Part shown: in pieces, positions 10,530-22,255 of the stretch | Layout of the letters: every line of letters starts with the position of its first letter | Numbering within the stretch: position 1 is the stretch's first letter | Assembly: GCA_029844215.1 (NCBI GenBank) | Contig: CM056724.1 | Location: 29,302,446-29,366,445 of the forward strand | From: Przewalskia tangutica | Lineage: Eukaryota > Streptophyta > Magnoliopsida > Solanales > Solanaceae | Reading direction: 5' to 3' | Length of the DNA: 64,000 nt | The notes under the pieces: model-generated | Databases searched by the model: none | What the model saw: the letters and a program-made list of their open reading frames with translations, nothing else | What the model was told of the DNA's origin: nothing | Program-made: the position numbers and the translations under genes

Positions 10530-11798
10530 TTACATGGAAACAAATACTCCTAGACGTAATATCTCTTTCAGATTCAAGGCTGATAGCTTTAGGCCATATT
10601 TCACCATCCATCTCACTAAGATTAGAGCCCTCCACTTAATACTCGATGAATCATGTAGGGCCCTCGCCAATCGCGAACTTTCTCTAGCTTCACTTTGATT
10701 CGGAAATATGCGTTTCAAAACCAATTGTCCAGGCTTGAATAACCTTGGCCTTACTCTCTTGTTAAAAGCTCTAGCCATTCTGTTCTGATAAAGCTTCCAA
10801 TGACAGACTGCATTCAATCTCTTTTCGTCAATCAACATCAGCTGTTCACAATGATCTTGTATCCATTCGGCTTCGCTCAACTCGGCTTCGATAATTCTCA
10901 ACGATGGTATTTCCACCTCTGCTGGTAGCACACTTCTGCTCCATAGACTAAAAGATACGGCGTTCCCTGTAGAAGTTCGATTGTGGTGCGATAACCCAAA
11001 AGCGCAAAGGCAAATTCTCACGCCAATGTTTGAAGTTCACGATCATCTTGCGCAATATCCTCTTGATGTTCTTGTTGGTCCTCTCATCGCTCCATTCATC
11101 CGAGGCCGATATGGAGTGGAATTACGGTGAGTGATCTTAAAATTTCCACATATCTCACGCATCAAGTTATCATTGAGGTTGGTTCCGGTTGTCGTTACAA
11201 TCGACTCAGAATCCCAAATCGCAATGATGTTGTTGCGTAACGGTTTCACTACCACCTTCTTCGTCACTGATCTGTGTGATGATGCTTCTATCCATTTAGT
11301 GAAATAGTCAATTGCTACGAGGATGAATCTGTGCCCATTTGAAGCGGCGGGTTCGATAGGGCCGATGACATCCATGCCCCAAGCTGCGAATGGCCAAGGA
11401 GAACTTGTCACATTGAGCTCATTCGGAGGCACTCGAATCAAATCTCCATGAATCTGGCACTGCCGACATTTCTGCACAAAGCGAATACAATATGTTTCCA
11501 TCGTCATCCAAAAATAACCTGCTCGCAGAATCTTTTTCGCCAAAGTGAAGCCGTTCATATGAGGTCCACATGTCCCCCCGTGTATTTCTTCTACTAGCTT
11601 GCTTGCCTCTTGAGCGTCAACACATCTTAGTAAGCCCAGATCTGGAGTCCTTCGGTATACAATCTCCCCGTTCAAAAAGAAGTGGTTTGCTAATCTTCGA
11701 AGTGTTTTCTTCTGAATGTTGGTTATGCCTTCTGGATACTTTCCTGCTTTGAGGTACCTTTTGATGTCATGGTACCATGGATTCCGCCTATTTCTCAC
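10530..11798 (-). pseudogene. Ty3/gypsy integrase (Ogre/Tat), broken
   Basis: This encodes the integrase that would insert the cDNA copy. The N-terminal part (11798-11043, 251 aa) shows the zinc-binding HHCC region, with IHGG and GPHM supplying His and KCRQC supplying Cys, then the first catalytic Asp in GMDVIGP. The second catalytic site reads TTTGTNLN instead of the usual Asp-Asn-Gly, and the Glu region is scrambled after NGAM. The C-terminal part continues in other frames from 11021 to about 10560, with 'VLPAEVEIPSL' and a basic 'YQNRMARAFNKRVRPR' segment. At least two frameshifts separate the parts, so the enzyme is inactive as read. Confidence 0.85.
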
Positions 11799-11829
11799 CT
11801 ATACGAGAGCAATAAGCCATTGTTCCAAA

Positions 11830-12350
11830 GACACTCACGTGATCGGATCGATGTAATTCTTGTCCTGATGTTGAATCATGGAGGATAAGGTTGCTAATGC
11901 ATCGACGAATTCATTCGATCCTCGACACGCCAATTATATATTGCCGAACTTCTTCGTAATTCCTTCACGCAGCGTAGGGAGTATTTTCATATTCTTGGTT
12001 GCCCATTCACCTCGCACGATGGATCAAAGAATCAATCACCTATGACCAAGAACTTGTATGTTCATATCTACGCCATTCGAGCCCCAATATGCAAGCTTCA
12101 TATTCTCGCCATATTCGTGCACGGAACTGAAGCCATGAGATCGAATAACGCCGACTGCTTCAAATCAAATCGCCCAATGCCGACTTTGCAGCTTGCGCCC
12201 ATCAAAAACATCCTCCAACCCGTAATCCTCGAGATATCTTCTCCGACAAACAATACCTCTTCATCAGAAAATAGGTTCGGCGGCTCGTACTCTCATCGAT
12301 CGTTCTCGCAAGATGATCACCTAATGCCCGCCCTTTTACGGCCTGCGTGA
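11830..12350 (-). pseudogene. RNase H end and second (archaeal-type) RNase H, degenerate
   Basis: Minus-strand translation in shifting frames gives remnants of the RNase H end ('MDP.KYI', 'SGKLAK') near 12430-12330, then fragments typical of the extra RNase H of Tat-lineage elements ('MASVPCTNMA', 'VLVIGDS'-like, 'ATLSSMIQHQD'-like) down to about 11850. No long open frame survives. The order RT, RNase H, second RNase H, integrase is the main evidence for the Ogre/Tat clade. Frame joins were read by eye, so the boundaries are approximate. Confidence 0.55.
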
Positions 12351-12558
12351 CGTGACGATGTCAAACTCGCCAACATAATTTGTCATTTTGCTAGTTTTCC
12401 GCTGGCATGGGCTTCAAGGATATACTTGCGGATCCATTGTCGAAATAAGATAAGTAGTGTACGCCGATAGATAATGTCCGAACTTATGGCGACCCAGTTA
12501 ACGCGCAACAAATGCGCTCCAAGAGTGTAACGAAGCCAGATGCCGTGGAACTTCTTAC

Positions 12559-13833
12559 TCAAATAGTATATGGCTCGCTCCTTTTCCTCGTTTCATCGTG
12601 TTGCCCCAACACGCATCCGAAAGCATTTTCTAATACAGATAAATAGAGTAGCAAAGGTCTCCCCGGTTCTGGCGGTACTAGAACTGGCGGATTAGAAAGG
12701 TATTCTTTAATTCTGTCAAAAGCCTGTTGACAATCTGTTGTCCATTTGGTAGCTGCATCCTTTTTCAACAATTTGAATATCGGCTCGCATATCACGGTAG
12801 ACTGAGCTATGAACCTGCTGATGTAGTTGAGACGACCAAGGAAGCTCATCACGTCTTTTTTGCTTTTCGGAGGAGGTAACTCTTGGATGGCTTTTATTTT
12901 TGAGGGGTCTAGCTCAATCCCTCTCCTACTCACTATAAAACCCAACAACTTCCCAGCAGGAACGCCAAATGCGCACTTTGCAGGATTGATTTGGCCAGTT
13001 ATACTGCCTTAGCGCTCAAGAACTTCAAGTTTGCCAAATGGCCCTCCGCTGCGTGATTTGATGATGACATCGTCCACATAGACTTCAATTTCTTTATGAA
13101 TCATGTCATGGAAGATAGTAGTCATGGCTCTCATGTAGGTGGCGCCGCTTCTTGACCGAACGCATAACTCGATAATAGTACACCACGGGTAATGAATGCC
13201 TTTTCTCGTCAGATCCTCTCGCCATAAGGATCGATGATAACCAAAGCAGCGATCCACGAACGATCAGAGCTCATGCTTCGCACAATTGTCGATGAGTATA
13301 TGAATGTTTGGAAGAGGAAAGTCATACTTGGCTAGCTGCTGAGGTCCCCGTAATCCACGCAGACTTAACCTTTCCATCTTTCTTTCTTACCCACGATATT
13401 GGCTAACCAAGTAGGGTACTTTGCAACCCGAATTACTTTTGCGTCGAATGTTTAGACACCTCTTCTTTGACTTTCAAACTCATGTCTGGTTTGATCTTTC
13501 TTGGCCTTTGCTTTACGGGGAGATATGATGGCTCGATAGGCAACTCAGGCGCGACGATGTCCGTACTAAACTCGCATGTCGTCATACGACCAAGCAAACA
13601 CGCTTGTATTGTTTCAGGAGCTCAATCAACTCTTTCTTCTGTGTGACATTTAGGTGGACGCTGACTCTAGTTTCTTTCGCAACTCTCTCATTGCCTAAGT
13701 TTATCAATTCCGTTTCTTCCAAATTCGGTTTGGGCTTATTCTCAAAGTTTTCTAGTTCTTGTCGAGCTCGATTGCAGACATTCTTCTTGTTCCTGGCTAT
13801 ACTCGCCATTTGAACTTTGTTCGTTGGTCTCAT
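12559..13833 (-). pseudogene. Ty3/gypsy reverse transcriptase and RNase H start, broken
   Basis: Three frames cover this pol section. 13833-13582 holds the conserved linker before RT ('NFENKPKPNLEETE', 'VHLNVTQKKEL'). 13257-13009 holds the RT palm with VYVDDVIIKS, the catalytic YVDD. 12948-12559 holds the thumb/connection and RNase H start ('LGFIVSRRGIELDPSKI', 'FLGRLNYISRFI', 'PLLLYLSVLENAFGCVLGQHD'). Frameshifts lie around 13580-13260 and 13009-12948. The catalytic aspartates survive, but the protein cannot be made as one chain. Confidence 0.9.
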
Positions 13834-14226
13834 TACATGTCATATTCGCATTATCAACAGGTTTATTAATATGATCGCTGAAAGAAAAATGCGTAAAGAA
13901 TTTAATTTTAACACAAGCAAAAATTTTTAAAAGCTGCAAAAATATCCTGGAATTTATGATGAAAGTAAAACTGCGAGATTAAAAACATATCAACGAAATG
14001 TAAATGCATGTCTGTTTTCTTTCTAGATAAAAAGTCACACTGCTAGAACTATCATAAATTCTACCAAGCTCCTCGGAAGGTCAGGACAGGGGTGCAAGTC
14101 CAATTATTCAGCCAGATCCACGCTCGCGCCTAAATGGCGGCTCTTCCTCGTGACTCTCGTGATCATACAACACCGCCTCATCTTCACCTATGAACAGATT
14201 TTGGAACCCGCCGCAAGATCATCCGG

Positions 14227-15100
14227 TTATCTTCTTGGCATCCGCCGCGCAGCTCGACGAACGATCGACTCAAAGGCGGAATGGGCATAGGCAAGTGGAA
14301 TGCATTCCTTTTTCGCGGCTCGCAATACCAAATCCTTCGAGGTGGCCGTACCCCAAACCGAAAGTGTCATTCTTCCCAAACAACCGGATAGGCTCGTGAT
14401 CCTCATATCGCTCCAAGACCTCTCGCCGCTCAGATTCATTTCTTAACATTTCGCCACCATTGTGAGAGAACGTGGCAAATTAAACTACCGACCGCTTGCT
14501 CTTTTGATCTCGTAACATGAAAACCGAACCATCCAATCGCTTTACATCCTCTACATGGGACGCATAATCGGTGTTGATGATTCCTTTCTATCTCCAAATA
14601 CTACCACTTCACGGTGATTCCATATAAACTTTAGCAATCACGCAAGGTGGATTCGGATCGCACTCACTCGTGGATCCACTCTTCCTATCAACAGTTGTAA
14701 CATGTAGCAATATCCAATACTTGAAATTCCACAACGAACTCGCAGTCCGATCAAGCAGAGGTCAATTACGCCTTCGACTTCGTGGACTCCGCAAGCCTTT
14801 GACACCGATATGACTTTCACGAATTTTCTTACACCGCCCAATTTCAACAGTTGTCGCTACGGACAAATGTTGACTACCGAGCCTCCATCAATCAAAGATC
14901 ACTGAGACAATCTTGTTCGCGACTGACGGTGATATTCAATGCAAGGTTGTGTCTGACGCCACCAACGGGTAACTCCTCATCATGAAAGGCGATTCTGCGG
15001 GCCTCTAGCACTTGTCCGATTAAAGCTGCCAGTTCTCGCCTCTGTACCTCCGAACGATGCATCCTTCAATACCTCCATTAGCAAATTGTGCAAGGCGTAA
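14227..15100 (-). pseudogene. Retroviral-type aspartic protease region of the Ogre element, degenerate
   Basis: Between gag and RT the minus strand gives the 69-aa segment at 14847-14638 (KACGVHEVEGVIDLCLIG, then a YNLLIGR-like strand in another frame), resembling the C-terminal half of the Tat-type protease. The 14439-14227 segment (SAFESIVRRAARR) would be the spacer towards RT. I did not find an intact catalytic Asp-Thr/Ser-Gly. The call rests mainly on position and the LLIGR-WIH-like signature. Confidence 0.5.
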
Positions 15101-15287
15101 TGCATTAACAAAGGCAATAGAGAGAAATGGCCGATGTTTTCTTCAATCGCTCCACGCATGTATCACCCAGCTGGCATCCTCCTCCAAAACTCCTCGACTT
15201 CACCTCTGTCACGTTTCTTTTGTGGTACCTCCTGCTACCTCCACGCGCAGTAGTACCTCCGACTGGTTATACCGCATGTGACTTCTA

Positions 15288-17348
15288 TCACTTGCTTCCC
15301 AATCCTCCGCGATCTACTCGATGGTGGTCGGGCAACCGTGATTGAACCTCGTGCTTGGCGCGCCTTTCTAGCTCAAAACCGCTTTCTGGATATTGGTGAC
15401 AGGGCGACGAAGCGTATGTTGCTCTTCCTTCAACTTGAACTGATCGGATGGTTCCCTCCAAGTCGTATTCCTCATCTAAGGTTATCAGGTGCACATTGAC
15501 GTTGCCGTGGTTTGGCAAGGGATTATCATGCATGTTTGGGGCAGGATCCTTCAGCTGAATTACCCCTTCTATGATCAATGCCTCGATTCTGTCCCTGAGG
15601 GAGTGGAAACCTTCAGCCACGTCCCCGATATCGGAGTGATATGCAGCGCTTGTTCTCATCATACCATCTGGGATAGGTCGAATCCTTCCCGAATCGGTTG
15701 GATTAGCCTGCAGCCGCAAATTTTCATATATTCGGTATGGGTTCACTGGTGCGAACTTTGGGTGGTTTTCCTTCAAAATTGTGATTGGTCCGTGCATTGG
15801 TGCTCTATTTTGTCGGGCTCACGGGTAGTCTATGCGGGTAGGATAAATGGGTGTTTGGGAAGCGTTATATAGCCGTGTGTGGTAGTCAGGCGCGCGTGTA
15901 TAGTGAGGTGTGGAGTTCGATAGTAGGATGGGTTTGTATGTTATGAATGCTTCGTTTACGCTTCAGACAAACATGGAAGGGAAATCGTCTCTTTCTTCCT
16001 TTGAAGTACTCCCGAGTGTCCCCGATCAATCGCCTTATTAGTTGCCTCGTAATGCCGCCGATTTGTAATCCTACCGCTTTAATACCTTCTTCTACGGTCA
16101 CCCATTCTAACAACTTTCGCAAAATTCCGTCCGACGACGCTTTATCATTCGCTTCATAGAGGTCAAGGCCCTTCAAAGATTGTACGAATAGCGTGGTCAT
16201 CTCACTCTCCACCACGGGTGGTTGTACTTTCGCCCTCAACGCCACCTCACGGCGTACTCCTAACATCTCGAGACTTCTTTATAACTTCATTAGATAAAAC
16301 CCGCCCACAACGATTTACGTTGAATCAACCGCCCACAAAGTCTGGGCCAATGCATTCCAAATATGCCATTTTCATGATCCTCGCTAGTATACCGCCTAGT
16401 GTTTCACGGCCAAACTTCGAATGAACAACTTCATAATGATCATTGGTTCTTCCTACTCCGATTAGCTTGTCGCAATATGACCTCGTTGCACGGGGTTCCT
16501 TTCCCATCAAATAGATCAAATTTCGCACCTTGTATCCCACCGCAGCCTCCACATCCGATGCATGCAAAAATCCTCGTAGTTCAGCCCTTCGTGACCTTTA
16601 TCCGATCGCATGCCCCGAATCGCTTCCTTCAAGCTATGAATCTCTTCGCTATGTCCTCGCCCATTTTGGCTTGAACTTCCTCTCCATTTCTTCGTAATGA
16701 TCCGCTTCGCAAGCGGCTACGTGACGTAAAAGGTCGGGTTTCGCCAGGTGTTAGCCGTCTGGTTGTTCTTGGCCGTAACGGGTATGGTGCGAGGATATTG
16801 GCCGGTCCGGTGATTAGGGCTGATCGGGTGAAGTAAGCGGCAGCAGGCCGAGGTACATGGGTAGTGGAGGATCATTTTGAGGCTGGTTGAGGATCCGGAC
16901 GGCGACGCTTTGATCGCAATGTAGTAGTCTTTGCGGGAGTTCGGAGATATGTGCGCGGAGGTCGATCCGACGGTTTCAGGTAGCCGCCCTTTGCTCGCAT
17001 AGGGGTATTCAAACTAATGGATAGGTTGGTCAGATTCCGTAGCCTCTCCATCTCAACCTGCATATCAGCAATTTGTTGTAGCAGCTGTGCAATACATTCT
17101 TCCTGACTTGTGACATTCCTCCCTTCTGAAGGTTCCGTTTCGCTGACAGGAATAATTCCCAAACCATTTGACTCGCACGCCCGAGCTACCATATCATCAT
17201 TTCGCGCTCGACTCGTAGTGTGGATGCTCCGACATTGTTGAATCAAATACGAACCGACCTTTTGGGGGAAGTAATAAATCCTTCTAAAAAATGCAACAAA
17301 CGGTGTTAGCATAAAGCACGTAATTTGTAGCAGATATATATTGCACAC
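15288..17348 (-). pseudogene. Ogre/Tat gag, broken into several frames
   Basis: Minus-strand frames at 17348-16872 (QIADMQVEMERLRNLTNLS coiled segment), 16567-16325, 16266-15886 (RAKVQPPVVESEMTTLFVQSL, EWVTVEEGIKAV) and 15797-15288 (KENHPKFAPVNPY, ending in the region before protease) follow the order of a Tat-lineage gag. Gag forms the particle shell. The order and spacing are intact but at least three frameshifts separate the parts. The first 60 residues of the first frame are probably upstream intron or UTR rather than gag. Confidence 0.65.
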
Positions 17349-17503
17349 TGCACATTCAAATGTTTCCTAACATGCAGGGGGACCTCTTTATGCCAGAGGT
17401 AGGCCTAAACGTCACATATGCAAGATCATGATAATAAAAAATCCAAGCCTTTAGATTGACATGCTTTAGTCGGAAATAAGTTGCAATTTATAACAATAAG
17501 ACA

Positions 17504-18872
17504 TCAAAAGCCTATAACTAAATTGCTGACGCGGTGGTGAAGCTTAGGTTCTCTTTGGTATAACCTCTGCCTGTTCCAAGTACCGCATCGCATCGCATTG
17601 TGGCCTACATGTCCGGGTGATGACCTTCTCTCGAGTTGATTATCTTTATTCTCGCTCGCACCAATGTCTTCAACGCCTTGCTCCCTCTCGACTATATTCC
17701 GCGATCTAGAAACTGTGTTGATACTGGAAGACTTCGATCGTCCTTCCCAACTTCCACTGGTCAATATGATGTCATTCATAAAGGATCCGCTTGGCTTCAG
17801 AACGATGAATTCTGGTCCGAATTGAATTTCGAGGCTCATGTCACTATGAGGAATTACTGCGTATGGCCAAATTGTCGAGTACACGAGTGGAGCATATGGT
17901 CAAATTCCCTTTAGACCTATAAGTTTGATATAATACGCCCCTTATGTTTCGTAGACCTCTGACAATATGAAGCAACGGATACTTCCATCAATCGATCACA
18001 TCGAGATGCTAAGTACTTGTACCAATCCTGCGGCCGATCGTGACACATAACGCTTTGTTCTTTCATAAAATGTGAGATCTTGTTGTCATACTGTGGCATA
18101 CATCGGTCATGTTTGAACGCTGATAGAAATGTTCTATTGCCCACATTTGCAAAATAAGATTACTGCCTTCAAAGAAGCTTGATTCACCCCTTCTGCATCT
18201 ATTCAAAGCTCTAAATAGTTCTGCCAAGATCATGGGCGCCAGAGTGAGTCGTTTGTCACCAACTTCATCGAACACTGCTCTAACCACTGAACATATGCAT
18301 GTGCTGATCCTTCCATGCTCGAGCGGAAATAAAAGAGTCCCTAGGAAAGCCATAGCAAATGCAATAGGACGTCTAACTCTCCAATGGTCTGCAGCAAAAT
18401 TCATTTTTAAACAACTTGTATCCGCCTCGCAACCATATCTCTCGTACAAGTAGTCTAGAGAAACCCAATTGTTTTCAAAGCAACGCAATTCTCTGGTATT
18501 CTTTAAACCCAAATAACGGAGGACTTTTTCCCTGACTGGCCATGCGGAATAACTGGTTTTCTATCATGATATGCTAAAGCAGTAAAGTAGCTGACTTCTT
18601 CTAAGGTGGGGGTTATCTCGAAATCCCTGAATTTGAAGGTGATTCGATCCGGATCCCAAAGTTGGATCAATGCTCACCAAATGCTGATCGGAGAGATGTC
18701 GATTAATGAGCGAGGCATCCCAACCTCCTTCGATTGCCATCCGACTACCCAAGTCGAATTTTGACCACCATGTCCTCAATTTACTCTGATCCCATTCACC
18801 ATTCCGATCCGAGGATAGGTTCCATCTAAAATAAATAATACAAAAAAAGTATGCATTTTTCAACTTAGGCAT
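17504..18872 (-). pseudogene. Ogre ORF1-like protein upstream of gag, broken
   Basis: Frames 18872-18564 (RTWWSKF, WDASLINRHLSDQHLVSIDP), 18512-18063 (GLKNTRELRCFENNWVSLDYLYERYG, AFAMAFLGTLLFPLEHGRIS, EHFYQRSN), 18144-17917 and 17884-17504 run in order. They match the extra ORF that Ogre-type elements carry between the 5' LTR and gag; its function is not established (plant-mobile-domain-like or DUF7745-like, from memory). At least three frameshifts are present. The hydrophobic AFAMAFLGTLLF stretch may be a buried helix rather than a membrane segment. Confidence 0.65.
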
Positions 18873-19386
18873 TTCAACTTCGTGCTTGGTTTCGCTTTAT
18901 CGACTATGCAACACATAATATGCTTTTGGGTCATGGTTATAATAACCCGCTGATTAATTGGTGTCTTCCTAATTGTGGTATCAATGCCAAGGATTGACCC
19001 ACCTAGGTAAATGCACGCATGCCTTAAATAAGGGTGGTATAGCTCATCTTAAGTTTCTAAGATTTTGCTTTTCTAGACGCAACGCTCCGAGCGGACAACT
19101 CGAGCGAAGGCTACGCTGATCGATTTAACCGATCTAACTCGCAGACGCCAACTCTCATAAAATTTGGGTATTTGAAGAAATTTGCGGTGCGCAAGCACAC
19201 CAAATACGTGAGCGTGATTGTGTGAATTTTCCAGAATGGAAGAAATATGAACGAAATGCCAGTTTAAGGAAAGCAGTAAAGCATGTAGCAATTAAAACAA
19301 ATAAAACACAATACAGCACACAAAATTAAATGCAAAAAGTAGTGCCAAATAATAACCCTAGATCTGTTGTGGTTAAGAACCTAAAT

Positions 19387-19404
19387 TCTCCAGCGGAGTC
19401 GCCA
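19387..19404 (-). other. Primer binding site of the Ogre element
   Basis: The minus strand reads TGGCGACTCCGCTGGAGA, four bases inside the 5' LTR edge. This is the tRNA-Arg-type PBS reported for Ogre elements; the tRNA assignment is from memory. Confidence 0.7.
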
Positions 19405-19408
19405 TTTC

Positions 19409-22215
19409 TGTCACGTCCTTTTTCGGCCGCGACTTTAAAATAAAAAGCTCCTGCTTAAATAAGTTGTTAGGAAATAAATAATAAATGCTAAAGTGCAAAA
19501 GAATGCTAAAAATGTTAAATGGTGCTTAAAAGACGCTAAATGCTAAGGGTTCGCGGAGTCGCCACCTAATTAATTGGGTGAATTAGGATACCTAAATGTT
19601 AACTAGTTTAAAGTAAACATTAACTCCATTTTTTATGGTCTGCTAAACTTAGTGAGATTCTGGGTAAGGGTTCTTTATTAATCTAGAGGGAAGGGGTTAG
19701 GCACCCTCTGAGATCCGCTAACTTGCGGTTGTCCTGCCAAACCTAGGGTTAATTATTATGCTAAGAAAAAGGTGTATTAAAAACATTTAAGCGGAAGAGT
19801 ATAAGATATACTTTCTAAAATTTTTTTTGCAAGGTTTATGTATGAAAGTCAAAGTCAGTTTTGAAAAATATGCAATTAAGATGCCTAAATACTATATTAG
19901 ATATAGGAATAACAGGAGTGCAAGTATTCTTTTACCTAAGGAATATATACTACCTAGCATAATAATGTAAGCTTGTCGTGACAAACGTGCGCTTGTAAGA
20001 TAAAATAAAACAAAACGTGTCTATTATGCCATAAAAATATTTCTTATTCTGCATATGTATTAATAAGAATTTATAACACGGTTTTGAGAATGTTTTGGCA
20101 AATAATATTCCAGCTCATTATGCAAGTGTAGAGTATTAAGCGATCTATTACAACTATTAAACAAGGCGAGGCGAGCCTAAAGTAATTAACTTAAGCAAAT
20201 CAAATTAATTTCTAGCTATTGATTCAAGGTTTAACTATTCTAAGTGATAATTAATTAGTGTAGCGTTAGATGATTAATTTACAACAAATAAATGAGGCAG
20301 AATAAAGAATAAGTAAAGATGACTCGAAGGAAAGGCGATGTCTTTTCGCCGGCGATTTGGGATTTTCGTATGAGATGAAGATGCACACAGATGTAGATCC
20401 TTGTTTTGTTATAGCTCATGATGAGTCTCGCAATGAGACTCTTCGTTTAGCTCCGAGGCGTGCCATGTAAAAGAAAAGAAATAAAGATTAGTATATATCT
20501 TAATTATTTGAATCATAAGAGAATCTACACACACATGATCTATGCTTATACGCAAACAATATACAAAAGTATAAATCAGTCGGTAGACTGAGGTCATCTG
20601 CTGCAAAAGTCAGCAAACAGAGCCAGCAGACCATGAAATACAGTGAGGTTAACACATAGAGCATAATCTCATGGTTCAAATCGAGATGTACTTGAGCATT
20701 AACAATCAGATGCATATAGGAAGAGTAGATGGCCTAATCATGATTCCTTTTGAGCATGTGTTATGGCAGCAACAAGAAATGCAGATAATCAAGACAGCAC
20801 ACAGTGGACGGTTTAGGCAAACAAAGCAAACATTCATCCGAACAGGAGAATTGCAAGTATGCAGAGATTATAGGATGTACCCTACCACAGGAAGTGAATG
20901 TAGAATGATCATGCATAACTTAAAATATAAATAGAGATGGATAGGAAATCAGGTACCAAACATGCACATTTCCAGCTTATTTGAAAGCAGTAGATAGGCA
21001 TTTTTAAGATGGAATAGAGACATATATGCCCCTTTTCGTGGTTTAGATTTTCAGCGCAGAGAAGTATTCACTTAGAACTAATGGACTGATTTAGTAAGCC
21101 TGCTGGACCCCTTAACAATCAAATAGATCATTCCAAATAATGTTTGAGCATCTTGACTGCCAGCATGTAGTGAGACTCCACTATGTGTTGCAGGGGCATA
21201 TGTTCACACTTCGCGGAAGGAATTTATCTAGGCTAACACAGGTTTAAGGCAGTGACCACAGGAGTGGAGTCAAGTACATATATTGGCAATATAAACTCAT
21301 GTAATCTCACAGTAGTACCTAAATCATGCTAGAAACAAACAGGGACAAGTATCACATCGATTTATATCACCTAAGGCTAGATGGAACTTCGATAGACATA
21401 CTTAGGATATTTTCCATGGTTTGAACAATCTACAATCTGGTCCATAATCACATATTGACTATCCAAGGCTTACACGTTTCAGACATTGGTTTAAGGAAAG
21501 ACCTTCAGTAGCTCCACACCAGACTAAACTAATTACGCCTCGATGCAAACTAACGCACTTAGTTTATGTCAAACACAGAAATACATAACACCGACCTCAT
21601 GGCCAGGCATATTAAACTGAAAGATCCAAGTACAGGTAATAACCATCAACAAATCTCGAATAACTCAACAAAAATCAAACCAGCATAGTCAACCAGCATA
21701 TAATTACTGCACATATCATGAAACACAAATCGAACGAGAAAATACAAAAGGAGACGAGTTTACCTTCTCCGGACAGCGAACCGAGGCAGCGTATCAAGTC
21801 GTCGGTCCACTCGGAGGGATTGCTAATGCAGTAGAAAGAAAGAAGGAGGTTTGCGAAAATTATTGACTTTTAGGATTGTGTTCTTACTCTGAATGACTCG
21901 ATTGGACCCTGCTCTTCGAATGCTCGTCTCTGCTTTAGTGATACTAAAGGATTCTTGCTTTGGATAAATCAGTTGCCCTGTTGATTTCGATCTCTGAATG
22001 CCTATTGCATGCATAGCGGTTCTGTATTTATAGCTAGGATTTTGGGTTCTAAGTTGGTAAGTAATCAAGGCTGATTTGGGACGAGATTTGGGTGTTGGTT
22101 ATGGTAAGAAATCGTTCTGATTTAGTGCGATTGGGTCACGATTTTGGAATGGTTCTCGCTATGGAAGGTTTTAGAAAAGGAAACAGGGGATTTAGTGGGT
22201 ACGAGGGTGAGCTGG
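19409..22215 (-). repeat. Truncated 5' LTR of the Ogre element
   Basis: Starts TGTCACGTCC at 19409 and follows 4947-7740 closely. It stops after 'GAGGGTGAGCTGG', so the outer 767 bp (equivalent to 7741-8507) is missing. A TATA box lies at 22025-22032 (minus). The break leads into a short duplicated segment and then copia sequence. Confidence 0.9.
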
Positions 22216-22255
22216 AGCGTAATCATCGCACATTTAGTGGGTACGAGGGTGAGGT

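Larger units (their letters stand above)
4947..22215 (-). mobile_element. Ogre/Tat-lineage Ty3/gypsy retrotransposon, decayed, minus strand
   Basis: The element runs right to left: truncated 5' LTR (19409-22215), PBS, ORF1, gag, protease, RT, RNase H, second RNase H, integrase, repeat-rich 3' UTR, PPT and a full 3' LTR (4947-8507). An LTR of 3.5 kb starting TGTTGACACCCAATTTTGACC, an ORF before gag, a second RNase H and a PBS reading TGGCGACTCCGCTGG all fit the Ogre/Tat clade. Every coding segment carries frameshifts or stops. The upstream 767 bp of the 5' LTR is missing and replaced by a copia relic, so no target duplication can be read. Confidence 0.85.

Noticed and set aside
15057..15872. 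Plus-strand open frames across the Ogre gag and protease region
   Set aside because: Antisense shadows of the minus-strand retroelement coding region.
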